Shown here: piece after piece, positions 45,101-54,002 of the stretch
Layout: each line of letters begins with the position of its first letter
How positions within the stretch are numbered: the stretch's first letter is position 1
Source: Capronia americana
Taxonomy: Eukaryota; Ascomycota; Eurotiomycetes; Chaetothyriales; Herpotrichiellaceae
DNA length: 64,000 bases
Reading direction: 5' to 3'
NCBI GenBank assembly: GCA_016110215.1
Contig: JADWQD010000008.1
Location: 1,364,001-1,428,000, forward strand
Notes under the pieces: model-generated
The model's database searches: none
What the model saw: only the letters and a program-made list of their open reading frames with translations
Told to the model about the DNA's origin: nothing
Program-made: the position numbers and the translations under genes

Positions 45101-46105
45101 TGTCAGAAGCAAAGCGTCAAGAACGGGCGCGGCCTCGGCATACGAGCTTGTGGCCAGAGGTATCGTCTTGGACACCGCGGGTATGAAAGAGAGAACCTCT
45201 TTTGCATATGCTGCGGCAGCCGCTGCGGCGTAAGCGTGCCAGAGCTGGGACCTGTGCGAATCTGCGTAGTCGCAAATTCCTCGGATGACCAAGTACTGGG
45301 CGGCATCCTTCAGCCCGGTTGCCTCCGTCTCGATACAGAGAATGCCATGCTTCTGTGCGAATTTGTCCCGAGTCGCTCCGTGGCGCGGCAGATGAGGGCT
45401 GGAGGCAATCAGGCCATAATGAACTATAGGGTCCTGTACCTCCCGAGGCTGCCGGGATCGGATCCTATCTGGGTCGCAGTGACTGCATCCGCTTTCTTCG
45501 GATTCGGTGGTTGCATGATCATAATTCGGCTCGAAGAGGACGTCTTGCTCTGGGCCAGGGTAGGCAAAGGTGACGGGGGCTTTCCGCACGATCTCGGAGA
45601 TGTACAGTGGTATCTGACTTTCATCAAATATGGCGGCTGTCTCGGCTTTGCCCATAGCTGTGAGAAGCAAGGGCGTTGGCCGCCCTAAGGCGCTGCCGCG
45701 AACAAACTGATCTTCTGGTCGCTCCCCGGTCACGTCATACTGGAGGACACCCGGCCAGCCAGCTGTCGACTTGGCGACAACAACATCACCAAGACGAATA
45801 TCCTCCTTCGTATCAGGCACTCCTCCCGCAATGCCGACCATGAGAGTGAACCTGACAGATATGTAGCTTGCGTGCAACTGTGTGGCCACGTCGGCGACCG
45901 ACGTTTTACCACACACCCTGGAGTTCGGATACGCCACAACGACGTTGTGGCCTTGAAGACTCCCCAGAATGTAGTTATTGCTGTCGTCTGAGTTCCGATC
46001 CGGAGGTAGATTGTCATGGACGCGATCAAGCGCTGCTTTGGCTGCGGCGACCTCTATAGGCCGTGCGCAAACCCACCCGACTGTGTAGTCGTCGCGGGAC
46101 GCCAT
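42101..46105 (-). CDS. NOD-like receptor: PNP-NACHT-ankyrin
   Basis: Single exon of 1334 aa with a classical fungal NLR architecture. Residues ~8-310 are a nucleoside-phosphorylase (PNP_UDP) effector domain (VGWVCARPIEVAAAK, MVGIAGGVP, IRLGDVVVA, IETEATGL, IRGICDYADSH). Residues ~335-370 are the linker RKSLVALKGRRVDGTCEWL typical of these receptors. A NACHT NTPase follows with Walker A GGPGKGKT (381-388) and Walker B VVCVLDGLDEC (482-492). A winged-helix-like part runs to ~740 and about four ankyrin repeats cover ~811-940. The last ~390 residues form no repeat I can name. Such STAND proteins sense non-self and trigger heterokaryon incompatibility or cell death; ligand and partners are unknown here. 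All nucleotide-binding motifs look intact. It is divergent from the PAQR gene. Confidence 0.93.
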   Translation of the reverse strand: MASRDDYTVGWVCARPIEVAAAKAALDRVHDNLPPDRNSDDSNNYILGSLQGHNVVVAYPNSRVCGKTSVADVATQLHASYISVRFTLMVGIAGGVPDTKEDIRLGDVVVAKSTAGWPGVLQYDVTGERPEDQFVRGSALGRPTPLLLTAMGKAETAAIFDESQIPLYISEIVRKAPVTFAYPGPEQDVLFEPNYDHATTESEESGCSHCDPDRIRSRQPREVQDPIVHYGLIASSPHLPRHGATRDKFAQKHGILCIETEATGLKDAAQYLVIRGICDYADSHRSQLWHAYAAAAAAAYAKEVLSFIPAVSKTIPLATSSYAEAAPVLDALLLTRPEVDRKSLVALKGRRVDGTCEWLIQHPHYQEWLADASHPLLWISGGPGKGKTMLAIYITEVLQPVVDAAGNVLLYYFCSNRDKSRNTALTIMRGILHQWIDLCPSLAKDIKNSFDGTETTKYTISSFVALWRVFLTLLQQSTSSQVVCVLDGLDECEKESLKQLLDVVMNYLSKSGEKARPRLKLIILSRPQPAVLESKLGQYPQIQLDDSDTEIAHDVERYIVAKVAELASEQNLSEEMVARVQQTLLAGADGTFLWVGFVANELQGRSWSKIDEVLRHVPKGLGGVYQRLLQQIGDKKAMVPILQWVVLAARPLTLQELTVAAGIKTAGTLTATQVTKNRLGLGGLLVKVEGDVVNLVHESAKEFFQSDQVNIKGIDMFHMSEDTHRSLMQTCLAHVERGYGNPERIHDVSGHDPFLSYASRYWPVHFHHAIHVIDAPSEFSRPFFRVDSPIRDEWWKVYWEQEKNGGSPPSFTLLHLAAYFGNVPWAKLLISKHGRFISRKDNYGRTPLSWAVNQGHREMVELLLDHGARVNFKDRSMLTALHIAVTGQHKDVVSLLLEHGARLEAKAEHGDTDTPLLRAILANSREMTQELLEHGARVDKLPALLGVASLRRPTDPVDERVKELLGLQEQVFLARFKRSSRFVDLVMKGLGLSLRFPLVLELMSLYLKYVALNRWDSLSVLQELVQENKKEELREWAKLYHVFFLGLVVARNPKRLKAMGDLSTHILQKVAPRDLQALLAITVFTGMDTKLTAVRHGWREGDAVTAAAISDWAAIACDRDALEFFHFGIREFLSDFDGCVRNENREENVLRTALLMTGHFAMIDKQEPGPIEYFSRVVAEFFEGYIGSSYEVELFSDANQACANELLVISESRDSARLRLFLTTIFQFARQAHEKGQDRFLNFPSAACLILCQENATPHRWLISEAIPEEIGALIVKEPPGSLQKRACKTLVECLIIGKQYGLTLPRGTPRQGVEQHLQSLPGVADMMNRILGS

Positions 46106-47129
46106 CTCCGGCCAGGGCGCGGGTCAAGAAATGAGAGAGTCCAGGAGCGTCGGTGCCGACTCGTGGTGTTAGGTATGTCGAAGCTGGACTGACTGTCTGA
46201 GAGGTCGACTTTCCGGAACATTGCGCGCAGTGTTGTGGTTGAGCAAAGCAATCCATCAAACAAGGAGTACAGCAACGAGAGGACAGACAGACCAGCTCTC
46301 GATCAGCGTCGTCCTTCAGCCTCATCATGGGCGTGTCAGTCGACTTGCTTGGGCCCACTCACACCTCGATTGCTCACGCCTTAGGCCAGAAACGCGGGAA
46401 TGCAGTCAATCAAAGTCTCACAAATCCTTGCTCTGTACGAGACAAACAACACACGTACTCGTACTAAAATATACCCTGGTACTGTGTCAGCGTCTAATGA
46501 AACGCGCTTTGTGGTCCCCTGCCGCTCTACGAGGAATAGGGGCTTTTTTCCGGTTGGTATCCGTAGAAGCGCTACGAATCCCAACCGTCATTTCATGTCA
46601 TTCCATCGTCATTCCCTATTAAGGAGAGTCATCCAGCCCGATTTAACGACGCACAGAACAGGATCTCAATCACGTCAAACATACTCCAGATAGGTTAGCA
46701 TCGTTCTAATGAGCAAGAAGGACTGCCGCCCCCCCGAAACTTGCACTAGGTTGGTGCTAAGTTTCAGTTTGACGATTACAAGGGTACGTACGAGGTACAG
46801 CTCAGTACACAGTAGCACCACATGGCCAATTCGCAATCGAAGGACGGCAACTAGCACGGACCGAGCACCCGTGGCAGTGCCCGATAGGATCCATGTCGCG
46901 GTGCCCCGGTTTTGTCGCGAGGACTGACTCATGCTGGCTTGGACCACCCGATGTGGTTGGTTCCTGATTGTCCTGTCACCCACATGCGACTGTAACCTAA
47001 TCAAAGCACCCAAGGCTGGCGCTTAGCGAGAACAACGGAGTACAAAGGACAGCAGTGCACGGAAACCATCTCTCTTCCATCTTCTTACTCTCAAAATCCA
47101 CAGTACATTATCACCAGGCACGCCAGCAA
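46106..47129. other. divergent intergenic region with repeats
   Basis: About 1 kb between the NLR and PAQR starts. It contains the left copy of the 36-bp inverted repeat (46495-46530), a hairpin (46736-46765) and GTACTCGTA-type motifs also found beside the right repeat copy. No protein gene is supported. Confidence 0.5.
46495..46530 (+). repeat. 36-bp inverted repeat, left copy
   Basis: Identical over all 36 bases, in reverse complement, to 57395-57430. It starts TAATGAAACGCG and ends GCCGCTCTAC. The two copies face each other with TAAT/ATTA at their outer edges and bracket 10.9 kb. A motif GTACTCGTA lies just outside both copies (31 bp away on the left, 8 bp on the right). The sequence inside the copies is not similar. 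Terminal repeats of a DNA transposon (TA target site) or two remnants of one dispersed retroelement are both possible. Confidence 0.8.
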
Positions 47130-48226
47130 ATGGTATCCGCGCCCCGTCTTCGAGCTTCGCCCCCGCAGCCGCCAGAGGCGCACAAAGGGCGGGGGATGGG
47201 ATCCGTCAGCGACACCGCATCCAAGCCCGGCAAGGCAGCACGCCCAGTTCTTCTCTCGTTCGATGAGATGCCGGAATGGTACCGACGTGAATCGAACCAG
47301 TGGATTCGCCATGGCTATCGGCCCATCTCAGGCTCGGCTCACGCTTCATTCTGCAGTTGGTCGTATATCCACAACGAGTCGGTCAACATCTATTCCCACC
47401 TCATCCCGGCCGTTTTCTTCCTGATCGGCGAGTGGTATATCCAGCAGTACCTTACCAGTAGATACTCCGGGGTGACTGGCGCCGATTTCGTCGCTTTCTC
47501 CATCTTCATGTTGGCGGCCGTCACATGCCTGTCGTTATCAGCGACGTACCACACCTTGATGAACCACTCCCAACACGTGGAACATTTGTGCCTGCGACTG
47601 GACATGCTGGGTGTAGTCATCTTCATACTGGGCGACCTTGTCTTGGGAATATACATGGTTTTCTGGTGTGAACCTTTGCCACGCAATATTTACTGGGCTA
47701 TGGTTAGTCAATCTCTATGTGCACAGTTTTGTTTTACCTCATCTTAACCCTGGTACTTAAGTCTAACATACTTTTGATAGATTGGAGTTTTCGGGACGTT
47801 GACCATCTTCATGACATTGCATCCCAAGTTCCAGGGCTCAAAGTATCGCCTCTTCCGAGCCTTGATGTTCGTGGCGACTGGCTTGTGCGGTGTTGCGCCC
47901 CTAATCCATGGACTCAATGTGTTCGGCATGTCGCAGATGACGAGAAAAGCTCTTCCCTATACTCTGGCAAAAGCAGGCTGCCTTCTATCTGGGACTTGGT
48001 TTTATGCAGTAAGTCTCCCATTTTCGCACAGAAGAGAGAAATTGACCCTAACGCATGGGGTTCTAAGACCAGGTTTCCCGAACGTCGCTATCCTGGCAAA
48101 TTCGACCTATGGGGCTCCCATTCGATCTTTCACATCCTGGTCGTATGCGCCGCTGTGGTCCAGTTGATGGGTTATCTGGATGCCTTCGACTATGCTCACG
48201 CAAATCTTACTTGCTCGTCTCCTTGA
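47130..48226 (+). CDS. PAQR/haemolysin III-like membrane protein
   Basis: Three exons (47130-47702, 47781-48008, 48068-48226) encode 319 aa. The protein has seven predicted membrane helices and the family's zinc-site residues: SATYHTLMNHS after helix 2 and HSIFHILVV near the end. The cytosolic N-terminus carries LLSFDEMPEWYRRESNQWIRHGYRP and then HNESVNIYSHLIPA, both hallmarks of fungal IZH/adiponectin-receptor-like proteins. PAQR proteins act in lipid and zinc homeostasis, probably as ceramidases. The third exon uses the AG at 48066-48067, which keeps TRFPERRYPGKFD in frame. It sits between the NLR and the pseudogene, inside the inverted-repeat interval; a role in the island is not implied by its family. 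Confidence 0.9.
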
Positions 48227-48227
48227 G

Positions 48228-48867
48228 TTATGTATACATGCCGAGTATGGAGCTTCTGACCATTGGGACGAGCTTCCCAACGCTGGCTGAACCGTCTCTT
48301 TCGAGTCTTGCGAAGACATGCTTCGGATGGGCATCGTGATGCACATATATTTGGCCTGTACCGTCCCAACACACGATCCAGTTCTTCTCGATAGCCCCAT
48401 AAGGAGCCGGTCGTTGTATTTCGGTGCCCATACGGCAGTGTCGACTGGATCGATCGCCTCAACTTCAGTCCACCCACAAGCGCTCGGAAATCCTGGATCC
48501 ACTGGCCGAAGCACGTGTATGCAGAATTTGAACCGTAGATGGAGTATGGTGGTTCAGGACCGTAGAAGACTCTTGCATCGTGGGGACCAATGTTGAGTGC
48601 AAAGTAATCTAGACCGCCAACGCACTAGTTCCCCGAAGGTGGCGTTATAGGCATTATTCCGGCAAACCGAACCCACACGAGTCTACCGTTTTCGAATTCG
48701 GCATTGCAGACAAGCTCGGGAAAGAGTAGTGAACTCTCGTCGTCGGAATTTTGCTGCGGGACAATGATCCAGGTGTCGTCCATCAGCGGGTGAGGAATGA
48801 TGCTAGAATTGAGCCCTTTCTCCTTTCCAAAGTCGATCGGGAAATATTTCTGGTCCCTAGTCGACAA
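48228..48867 (-). pseudogene. broken fungal conserved protein gene
   Basis: Three consecutive frames together spell parts of one conserved fungal protein of unknown function. The first frame gives IIPHPLMDDTWIIVPQQNSDD and FPELVCNAEF. After an in-frame TAG (48625-48627) the same frame continues ALNIGPHDARVFYGPEPPYS and CFGQWIQDFRALV. The reading then shifts (~48490) to a WAPKYNDRLLMGL segment and again (~48430) to IEKNWIVCWDGTGQIYVHHD and HVFARL. The gene therefore carries at least one nonsense change and two frameshifts and lacks its C-terminal half. It abuts the PAQR stop codon. Alternative splicing could not restore one frame. Confidence 0.6.
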
Positions 48868-49018
48868 TAGAATTTAGTGTGGATAGTCGATGGCGGGCAC
48901 AAGCTGATATAAGTGAAACGGTCATGTCAGATCCCCAACCTAGTTGTCAAAGCTCTAGGCCGCCACAACCCACAGCCATTATGTCGTTCCTCACTTTCGC
49001 CTTTAGGGACCGAGGTCG

Positions 49019-52000
49019 CTATCTTCCACGTATGAGCCGTTTCCACCAATCCGTCGGGCCTGACTTTGCCTTGCGCTTCTTGTCATTTGTTTGGTGTGTA
49101 GGCGCAGGCGAGCGTGTCGGTCTACTTGAGGCTACATGATCTGGAGAAGGTGGCGTTGACGAAGCTGGAACAGGTGAGGACGGTCGGTTTGACCCATTGG
49201 AGGCAGATTGGTCAGGCATTAATAAAGTCGACTCGTCTGATACGAACCAGGCTGGTTGATCCGGTACAGACGGCCGACTCTGCACTCTGAGTGCCTGACG
49301 AATCTGGCGCTCCACCTCATGGTCGGTATCTCGCTTCCAGTATCCTGCTCGGTTGAGCCGCAGTAGAACGTCACCAGGCGGAATGAATTCTTCCCAGTTC
49401 TTCCGCCCCACGGGGAGGATGTTTGGATCCGCACCCAGGTCAAGAAGCAGATCCATGATGGAAAGCATGCGCTTCTTTGCGGCGTAGTATAGCGCAGTCC
49501 TCCTTCCAGAGTTCATGCCATTAATGTCGTGACCCAATTTGAACAGAAGCTTGATCATGGGGACGTTGCCTGAGGTAACAGCTTGGCGAAGGCTTGTGAC
49601 GGCCCGGCAACAGCGTGATTTGCTGAACGCTAAGTTGCCGGTGGCTTTCTGGGAATGGCTTGCCGGCCCGCGATCTAGCCATTCTTCTGCGGTGAGGCCG
49701 CTTTCGTCGAATAGGGTCTGAGGCTCCGCAATGACAGATTTGTCGAGCAGGATACGGACGGTGGCTAGATCTCGACTGTGGATGGCTAAATGAAGAACGG
49801 ACCAGCCGTGGTTGTCCTGCTGAGAGGCAGTGGATCGTATGCGGTCGTCTTCTAGGAGGCCCTGGACTACATGGGAGTGCCCCATGAAGGCCGCGTGGTG
49901 TAATGCAGTCCAGCCGTGGCATGTTGACTTGAATGGGTCGGCTCGCTGCAGGAGGAGCAAGCTCACAATGGAAAGATGTCCTCCATTTGCAGCACAGTGC
50001 AATGGTGACGTACCGTAAGAGCTGACAGCATTGGGGTTGGCCCCAGCGTCCAGCAATAAACGCACGATCTCCAGATGGCCCTCCTCTGCTGCCCAATGTA
50101 TCGCGGACCAACCATCGCGATCACGATGGTTCGGATCCTCACCACATTCGAGGAGCAATCGAACGGTGGGAAGGTTGCCAGAAGCTGCCGCTTCTTCCAA
50201 AGGCAGAGTCTGCTGCGTATCTCGGATATCAGATATGTTGGCACGGTGTTCAACAAGCATTTTCGCAGTCGAATTCCATCCCAGACTGGCTGCCCAAGCG
50301 AGCGCAGACTTTCCATCAGCGCTGAATGAATTGGCATCAGTGTCCATGAACAACAGTCTCGTAACGGCGCCTTCTTGCCCGGCAACCACAGCCCAGAGAA
50401 ACGGGGAAAATCCAGACTTGTCAACGATACGTAAGTCCGCACCGTGCATGACCAAGACTTCCATGCACTCGATGAAGCCCCTCTCCGCAGCGTAATGCAG
50501 AGGCGTTTGGCCATTTTCGTCCCTCAAATTTACACCTGCGCCGCTCTGGATCAAGGACTCAACCAAGCCCAGATCGCCGGCCTGCACCGCGTGGTGAAGC
50601 CTCGTCATCCCCAAGTTGTCTTTGTCCTCTAGGTCGAGCACTGTCACCCGTGCACTGATGTCCTCTTCGCGGTGTCCCACATTGCCATCTGCAGCCTCAG
50701 CGTCATCGTCTTGGAAATCCAGGTCCTCGTCGTCCAGTACGCTGTACATGGATGCACGTGTGATTCGAAAAACCCCGGCCGGCCCATCATCTTCCAAAGG
50801 TTGGTCGCTATCGACGTTCTCCACGTTCTCGTCATCATCGCTGGGAAGTTTTTGCAGTGTAAGCAGAGCAATTTCCTTCATATGACCGGCGACGTGTGAC
50901 TGGAGAGCTTCACTCGAGAAGACAGCGTTGGATTCAAACTTTCCCGAAGGTTGAAAATCGTCGCCAAATGGACATTCCAGCACCTTATGGGCGACTGGCC
51001 TCCTTGCGGCGTGGCTGAGGGTTCCGGCGTGCGCTTCAGGCACGCCGTGCTCCTTGATGGAATGCTCCTGGTACTGGATCTCTTGGTCAAACACGATCGG
51101 ATCGTGAGAAGGGGCCCTGCACTCCCATGTATGGCCGTGAGCAGTCTGCAAGTGGCTGGACCAGGCTTTCGACGTTTCGAATGTGAGCGGACCGGTCCCG
51201 TGCCCGTGGTGACCTTCCAGGCAGTGTGGAAAGACACAAATAAAAGGCTCCAGGTCTCCGATGACATGATTTCTGGTGCATATTAGCCACATGTTCCCAT
51301 GAAACGACAGGAATGGTCTGCTTACTGCCACAGTAATGACCTTGCAGTGTTCTTGAACTCAACAATGACGCCGCAGTATGGACACTGCTGCGTCGACGGT
51401 ATGGGAGGGAACGACAACTTGTTGTTCACGAGAACAGATTTAGCCCGGGGAACCTCAGTTGTGGATTTCGCGTAGAAGGCCGCAACGGCAGTTTGTCGAG
51501 CAGTAGTCGCATTGGTTGCTGGCGCTGGCGAAGGGGTCTGCATTTTGTTGGCCGTCGCAGGCTTTGGCGGTGCGCTCGGCGCAAACCGTACAGCCGGCGC
51601 AATCCCCGTCATTTTGGGGAGTTGAACAACGGCCGAAGTCGTTTCCGGGCGCTGAATACTCAGATCAAGGCGCCTTCGATGGGAGCGCTGATAATACAGC
51701 CGTCGAAGTCGCAGCGCGTTGGCTTCAACCAATGCCGAGCGGAGCGCCTCCGGCGCCTCCGGGAATCGAAACTCAATATAGCATTTGGTGTAGAGACGCA
51801 ACTCGTCTATGGCCTTGTTTGCCTCTTGGTCGTCTGTGTACCTTTCGATCCTGCGAGCCCGGTTGGCTTTGGCGGACTTTCGAACGGCGTTGGATAGACG
51901 GAAGAGCCGCGTCAATGTTCCGCCGATTGTCTCGGTGATCTTTAAAATGTTCTCTTCTGCTGGATCGACATCGCTCTCTGAATCGCTTGCGTCGTCGTCG

Positions 52001-52467
52001 GCTCTCCTCGTGACTCCCGAATTGCCATGTTCTGACATGCGTTGTCTCTTTCTGCTCGAAGTTTGTGGTGGTCGGTCGTCGATTGGCTTCACTGTTGCCG
52101 AGACTCCCATTAGCCTTGTTCTTCAATGCATCCGAATGTGGTACGGGAAGTACTCACAAGACAGCAAGGTATCGCAAATAACATCCAGGAGCTGATGTAT
52201 GATATCCGCGGCTGTGGGACTGAATCGGAGTCTGTAGTCCAGCGAGACGTTGGGCGGCCCGTAAACATCCATGTTTGATGCCCACAGAGAAAAGCGTGCC
52301 AGCTGGTCGTCTATGATAGTAGGGTCGGGCACGATTTCCGGCATGACCATGTGCTTGTGGAAAAGAGACTGGCATTGGGTCGCATGCTCTGCGATGGTCG
52401 GGCTAAGATCATCTTGGAGGAAGACATCTTCAATAGACTCGTCTCCCGCGCGCTCGAGACTTCCCAT
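49019..52467 (-). CDS. C2H2-type/ankyrin-repeat protein
   Basis: Three exons (52467-52158, 52091-51326, 51272-49019) encode 1109 aa. Residues ~1-210 are a helical region (DDQLARFSLWASNMDVYGPPNVSLDYRLR and TLTRLFRLSNAVRKSAKANRARR) seen in a large fungal receptor-like family. A zinc-finger block follows at ~345-475 (CPYCGVIVEF, FICVFPHC, WSSHLQTAHGHTWEC, ECPFGDDF, LQSHVAGHMKEIALLTLQKLP). About ten ankyrin repeats occupy ~590-970 (TPLHYAAERGFIECMEVLVMHGADL and related units). The C-terminus is a Ser/Pro-rich tail ending KSGPTDWWKRLIRGR. No NTPase is present. The joins QNHVIGDLEPF and LLSLKPIDD keep family text. These proteins are often found beside NLR and HET genes and are suspected sensors or adaptors. 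Confidence 0.88.
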
Positions 52468-53081
52468 GATGAGAGGGCGCGGTGCGGGCGGTCGCGAGTC
52501 CTTCTAAGTACGGCACAGATCCAGGAAGCCGATCCTGGTCTCTGCATGGAAAGGACGTTCCAAAGGTGCTGGGTAAGCAGATCGCGACTGAGGCTATGAA
52601 ATTGTCGCATGAACCCAAAGTGTCAGACAATGTGAAGACAGCATGGTGTCGTGGGTGCTGCCGAGTTACGGGTTCATGCCCCCGCCTCAGCTTTCTCACC
52701 GTGGGTTGTCGGATATGCAGCGGTAGGTACAAGTACAAAACGCGCTGACCGCTCGCGATCGTACCTGGCCAGATCAACATGCACGACTTGATTGGCCGGC
52801 GAGCTCTGGCCGGTCGGGCCAGTGTGACGGAGAAAGGGAGAAGAAAGGCGTCTGTGGGGTGATTTCGACCCAGGGGCGCTTGAGTAATTGTTGCACCCTG
52901 GGCAGCGCCTATTACTGCGGCCGACAATGACACCTCGCGCCAATTGACAAAAGTCCCAAAGTCCAAGTATAAAGTGTAAAGTGTAAAGCCAAAGTCAAAA
53001 GTCAAAAGTCAAAGCCCAAAGTCAAAAGTCACCTTCTTCTGCTCCTTCGATCATTGCGCTCGGTCGCAAGGAAAGGAAACC
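52468..53081. other. divergent intergenic region with AAAGTC repeats
   Basis: 614 bp between the ankyrin gene and the gasdermin-like gene. The last ~130 bp carry a degenerate tandem AAAGTC(A)/AAAGTGT array (52947-53031) directly upstream of the gasdermin-like start. Short frames elsewhere are not supported. Confidence 0.5.
52947..53031 (+). repeat. AAAGTC tandem array upstream of gasdermin-like gene
   Basis: About a dozen imperfect 6-8-bp units (AAAGTCC, AAAGTGT, AAAGCC, AAAGTCAA) end about 50 bp before the start at 53082. Position suggests the promoter or 5' leader of that gene; the array might hold clustered factor-binding sites or be a neutral microsatellite. Confidence 0.7.
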
Positions 53082-53921
53082 ATGTCCTTTCCCAAGACAT
53101 ATTTTCTGTGTCCGACATCCGACTTCATATATCCACCACCCACGGGCCCGCTCTGTCTTGGGTCTATCATCCGCTCCACATCAACACCGCAATACCCTCT
53201 TAACAGAGCGAGCGTTGTTGCCGTGCCTGATGCATTCCCACCTGTCGTGGAGACCGACTGGAAGAAGACCTTTTCAACCGAGAAAGGGCTCGGCTTGGGT
53301 GTCTATGCACAGTTTCTGCAGCTGGCTACCGGTGGACTGCCCCTTGGTCCCGAGCTGAACGTTGAGCATTCTAACAAAACGGCAAATACGTTTGCGTTCG
53401 ACACGCTGACGACGCTGGCGTTCGAGCCGACCCAGGAATACGTCGAAGAGGCTGTCAAGGCACCGGCCGTGCAGACATGGCTGAGAGAGCCCAGGCAGAG
53501 GTTTGCACTGGTCAGCGAGCTCTTCATCGTCACGGGCATGAAGCTCGTCAAGGGCGCAAAGATCAAATACTCGACTTCACAGAGCACGACGGTCAAAGGG
53601 AACCTCGGCATCGACGTGACCGCGCTGGGCACGACCTTTGGCCCGAAAGGCTACTGGAGTAGGGCGAATGATGATGCGATGGAGTCTAATCGCGAGTCGG
53701 AATTTGTGTTTGCGTTCCGCGTGAAGAGGCTCAAGTTTGGGCGGAGACTGAAGCTTGAAGAGCACAACAAGGGCGCCTTTATGACCGTCGGAGGGAAGAA
53801 CGATGACGACGAATGTGTTTTGGTTGAAGACGTGGTTGGAGCTGATATCAAGACTGCTGAGGCCGTTCCCGATGTGACCGAGAACGGCAACGTCTATTGC
53901 GTTCCCGCTTCATCATGCTGA
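53082..53921 (+). CDS. gasdermin-like pore-forming cell-death protein
   Basis: Single exon, 279 aa. I see a gasdermin-N-like layout: a first beta-hairpin region (~69-115), a helix (~117-136), a strand resembling the gasdermin VTE signature (FALVSELFIVTG, 141-152), a second hairpin (~155-186), a strand resembling the LAFRV signature (FVFAFRVKRLKF, 208-219), then an acidic ~55-residue C-terminal tail. Fungal gasdermin-like proteins (RCD-1, HET-Q1) are short, about this length, lack the large animal inhibitory domain, and form membrane pores in regulated cell death. Its stop lies 81 bp from the stop of a convergent subtilisin-family protease, the arrangement of the Podospora het-Q1/het-Q2 pair. 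The frame is intact. The assignment rests on recognition and context, not on a database search; another beta-rich family cannot be excluded. Confidence 0.72.
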   Translation: MSFPKTYFLCPTSDFIYPPPTGPLCLGSIIRSTSTPQYPLNRASVVAVPDAFPPVVETDWKKTFSTEKGLGLGVYAQFLQLATGGLPLGPELNVEHSNKTANTFAFDTLTTLAFEPTQEYVEEAVKAPAVQTWLREPRQRFALVSELFIVTGMKLVKGAKIKYSTSQSTTVKGNLGIDVTALGTTFGPKGYWSRANDDAMESNRESEFVFAFRVKRLKFGRRLKLEEHNKGAFMTVGGKNDDDECVLVEDVVGADIKTAEAVPDVTENGNVYCVPASSC

Positions 53922-54002
53922 GCGAATCTTGGACTACAGCTGAGATAGACATCCGTGAACCATGTGTGCTTGGAGGTTGAGTAAACCACTCCTAGACTTC
54001 TA

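Noticed and set aside
46221..46622. 133-codon plus-strand frame over the left inverted repeat
   Set aside because: Overlaps other frames, has no motif, and its only similarity is the 36-bp repeat itself.
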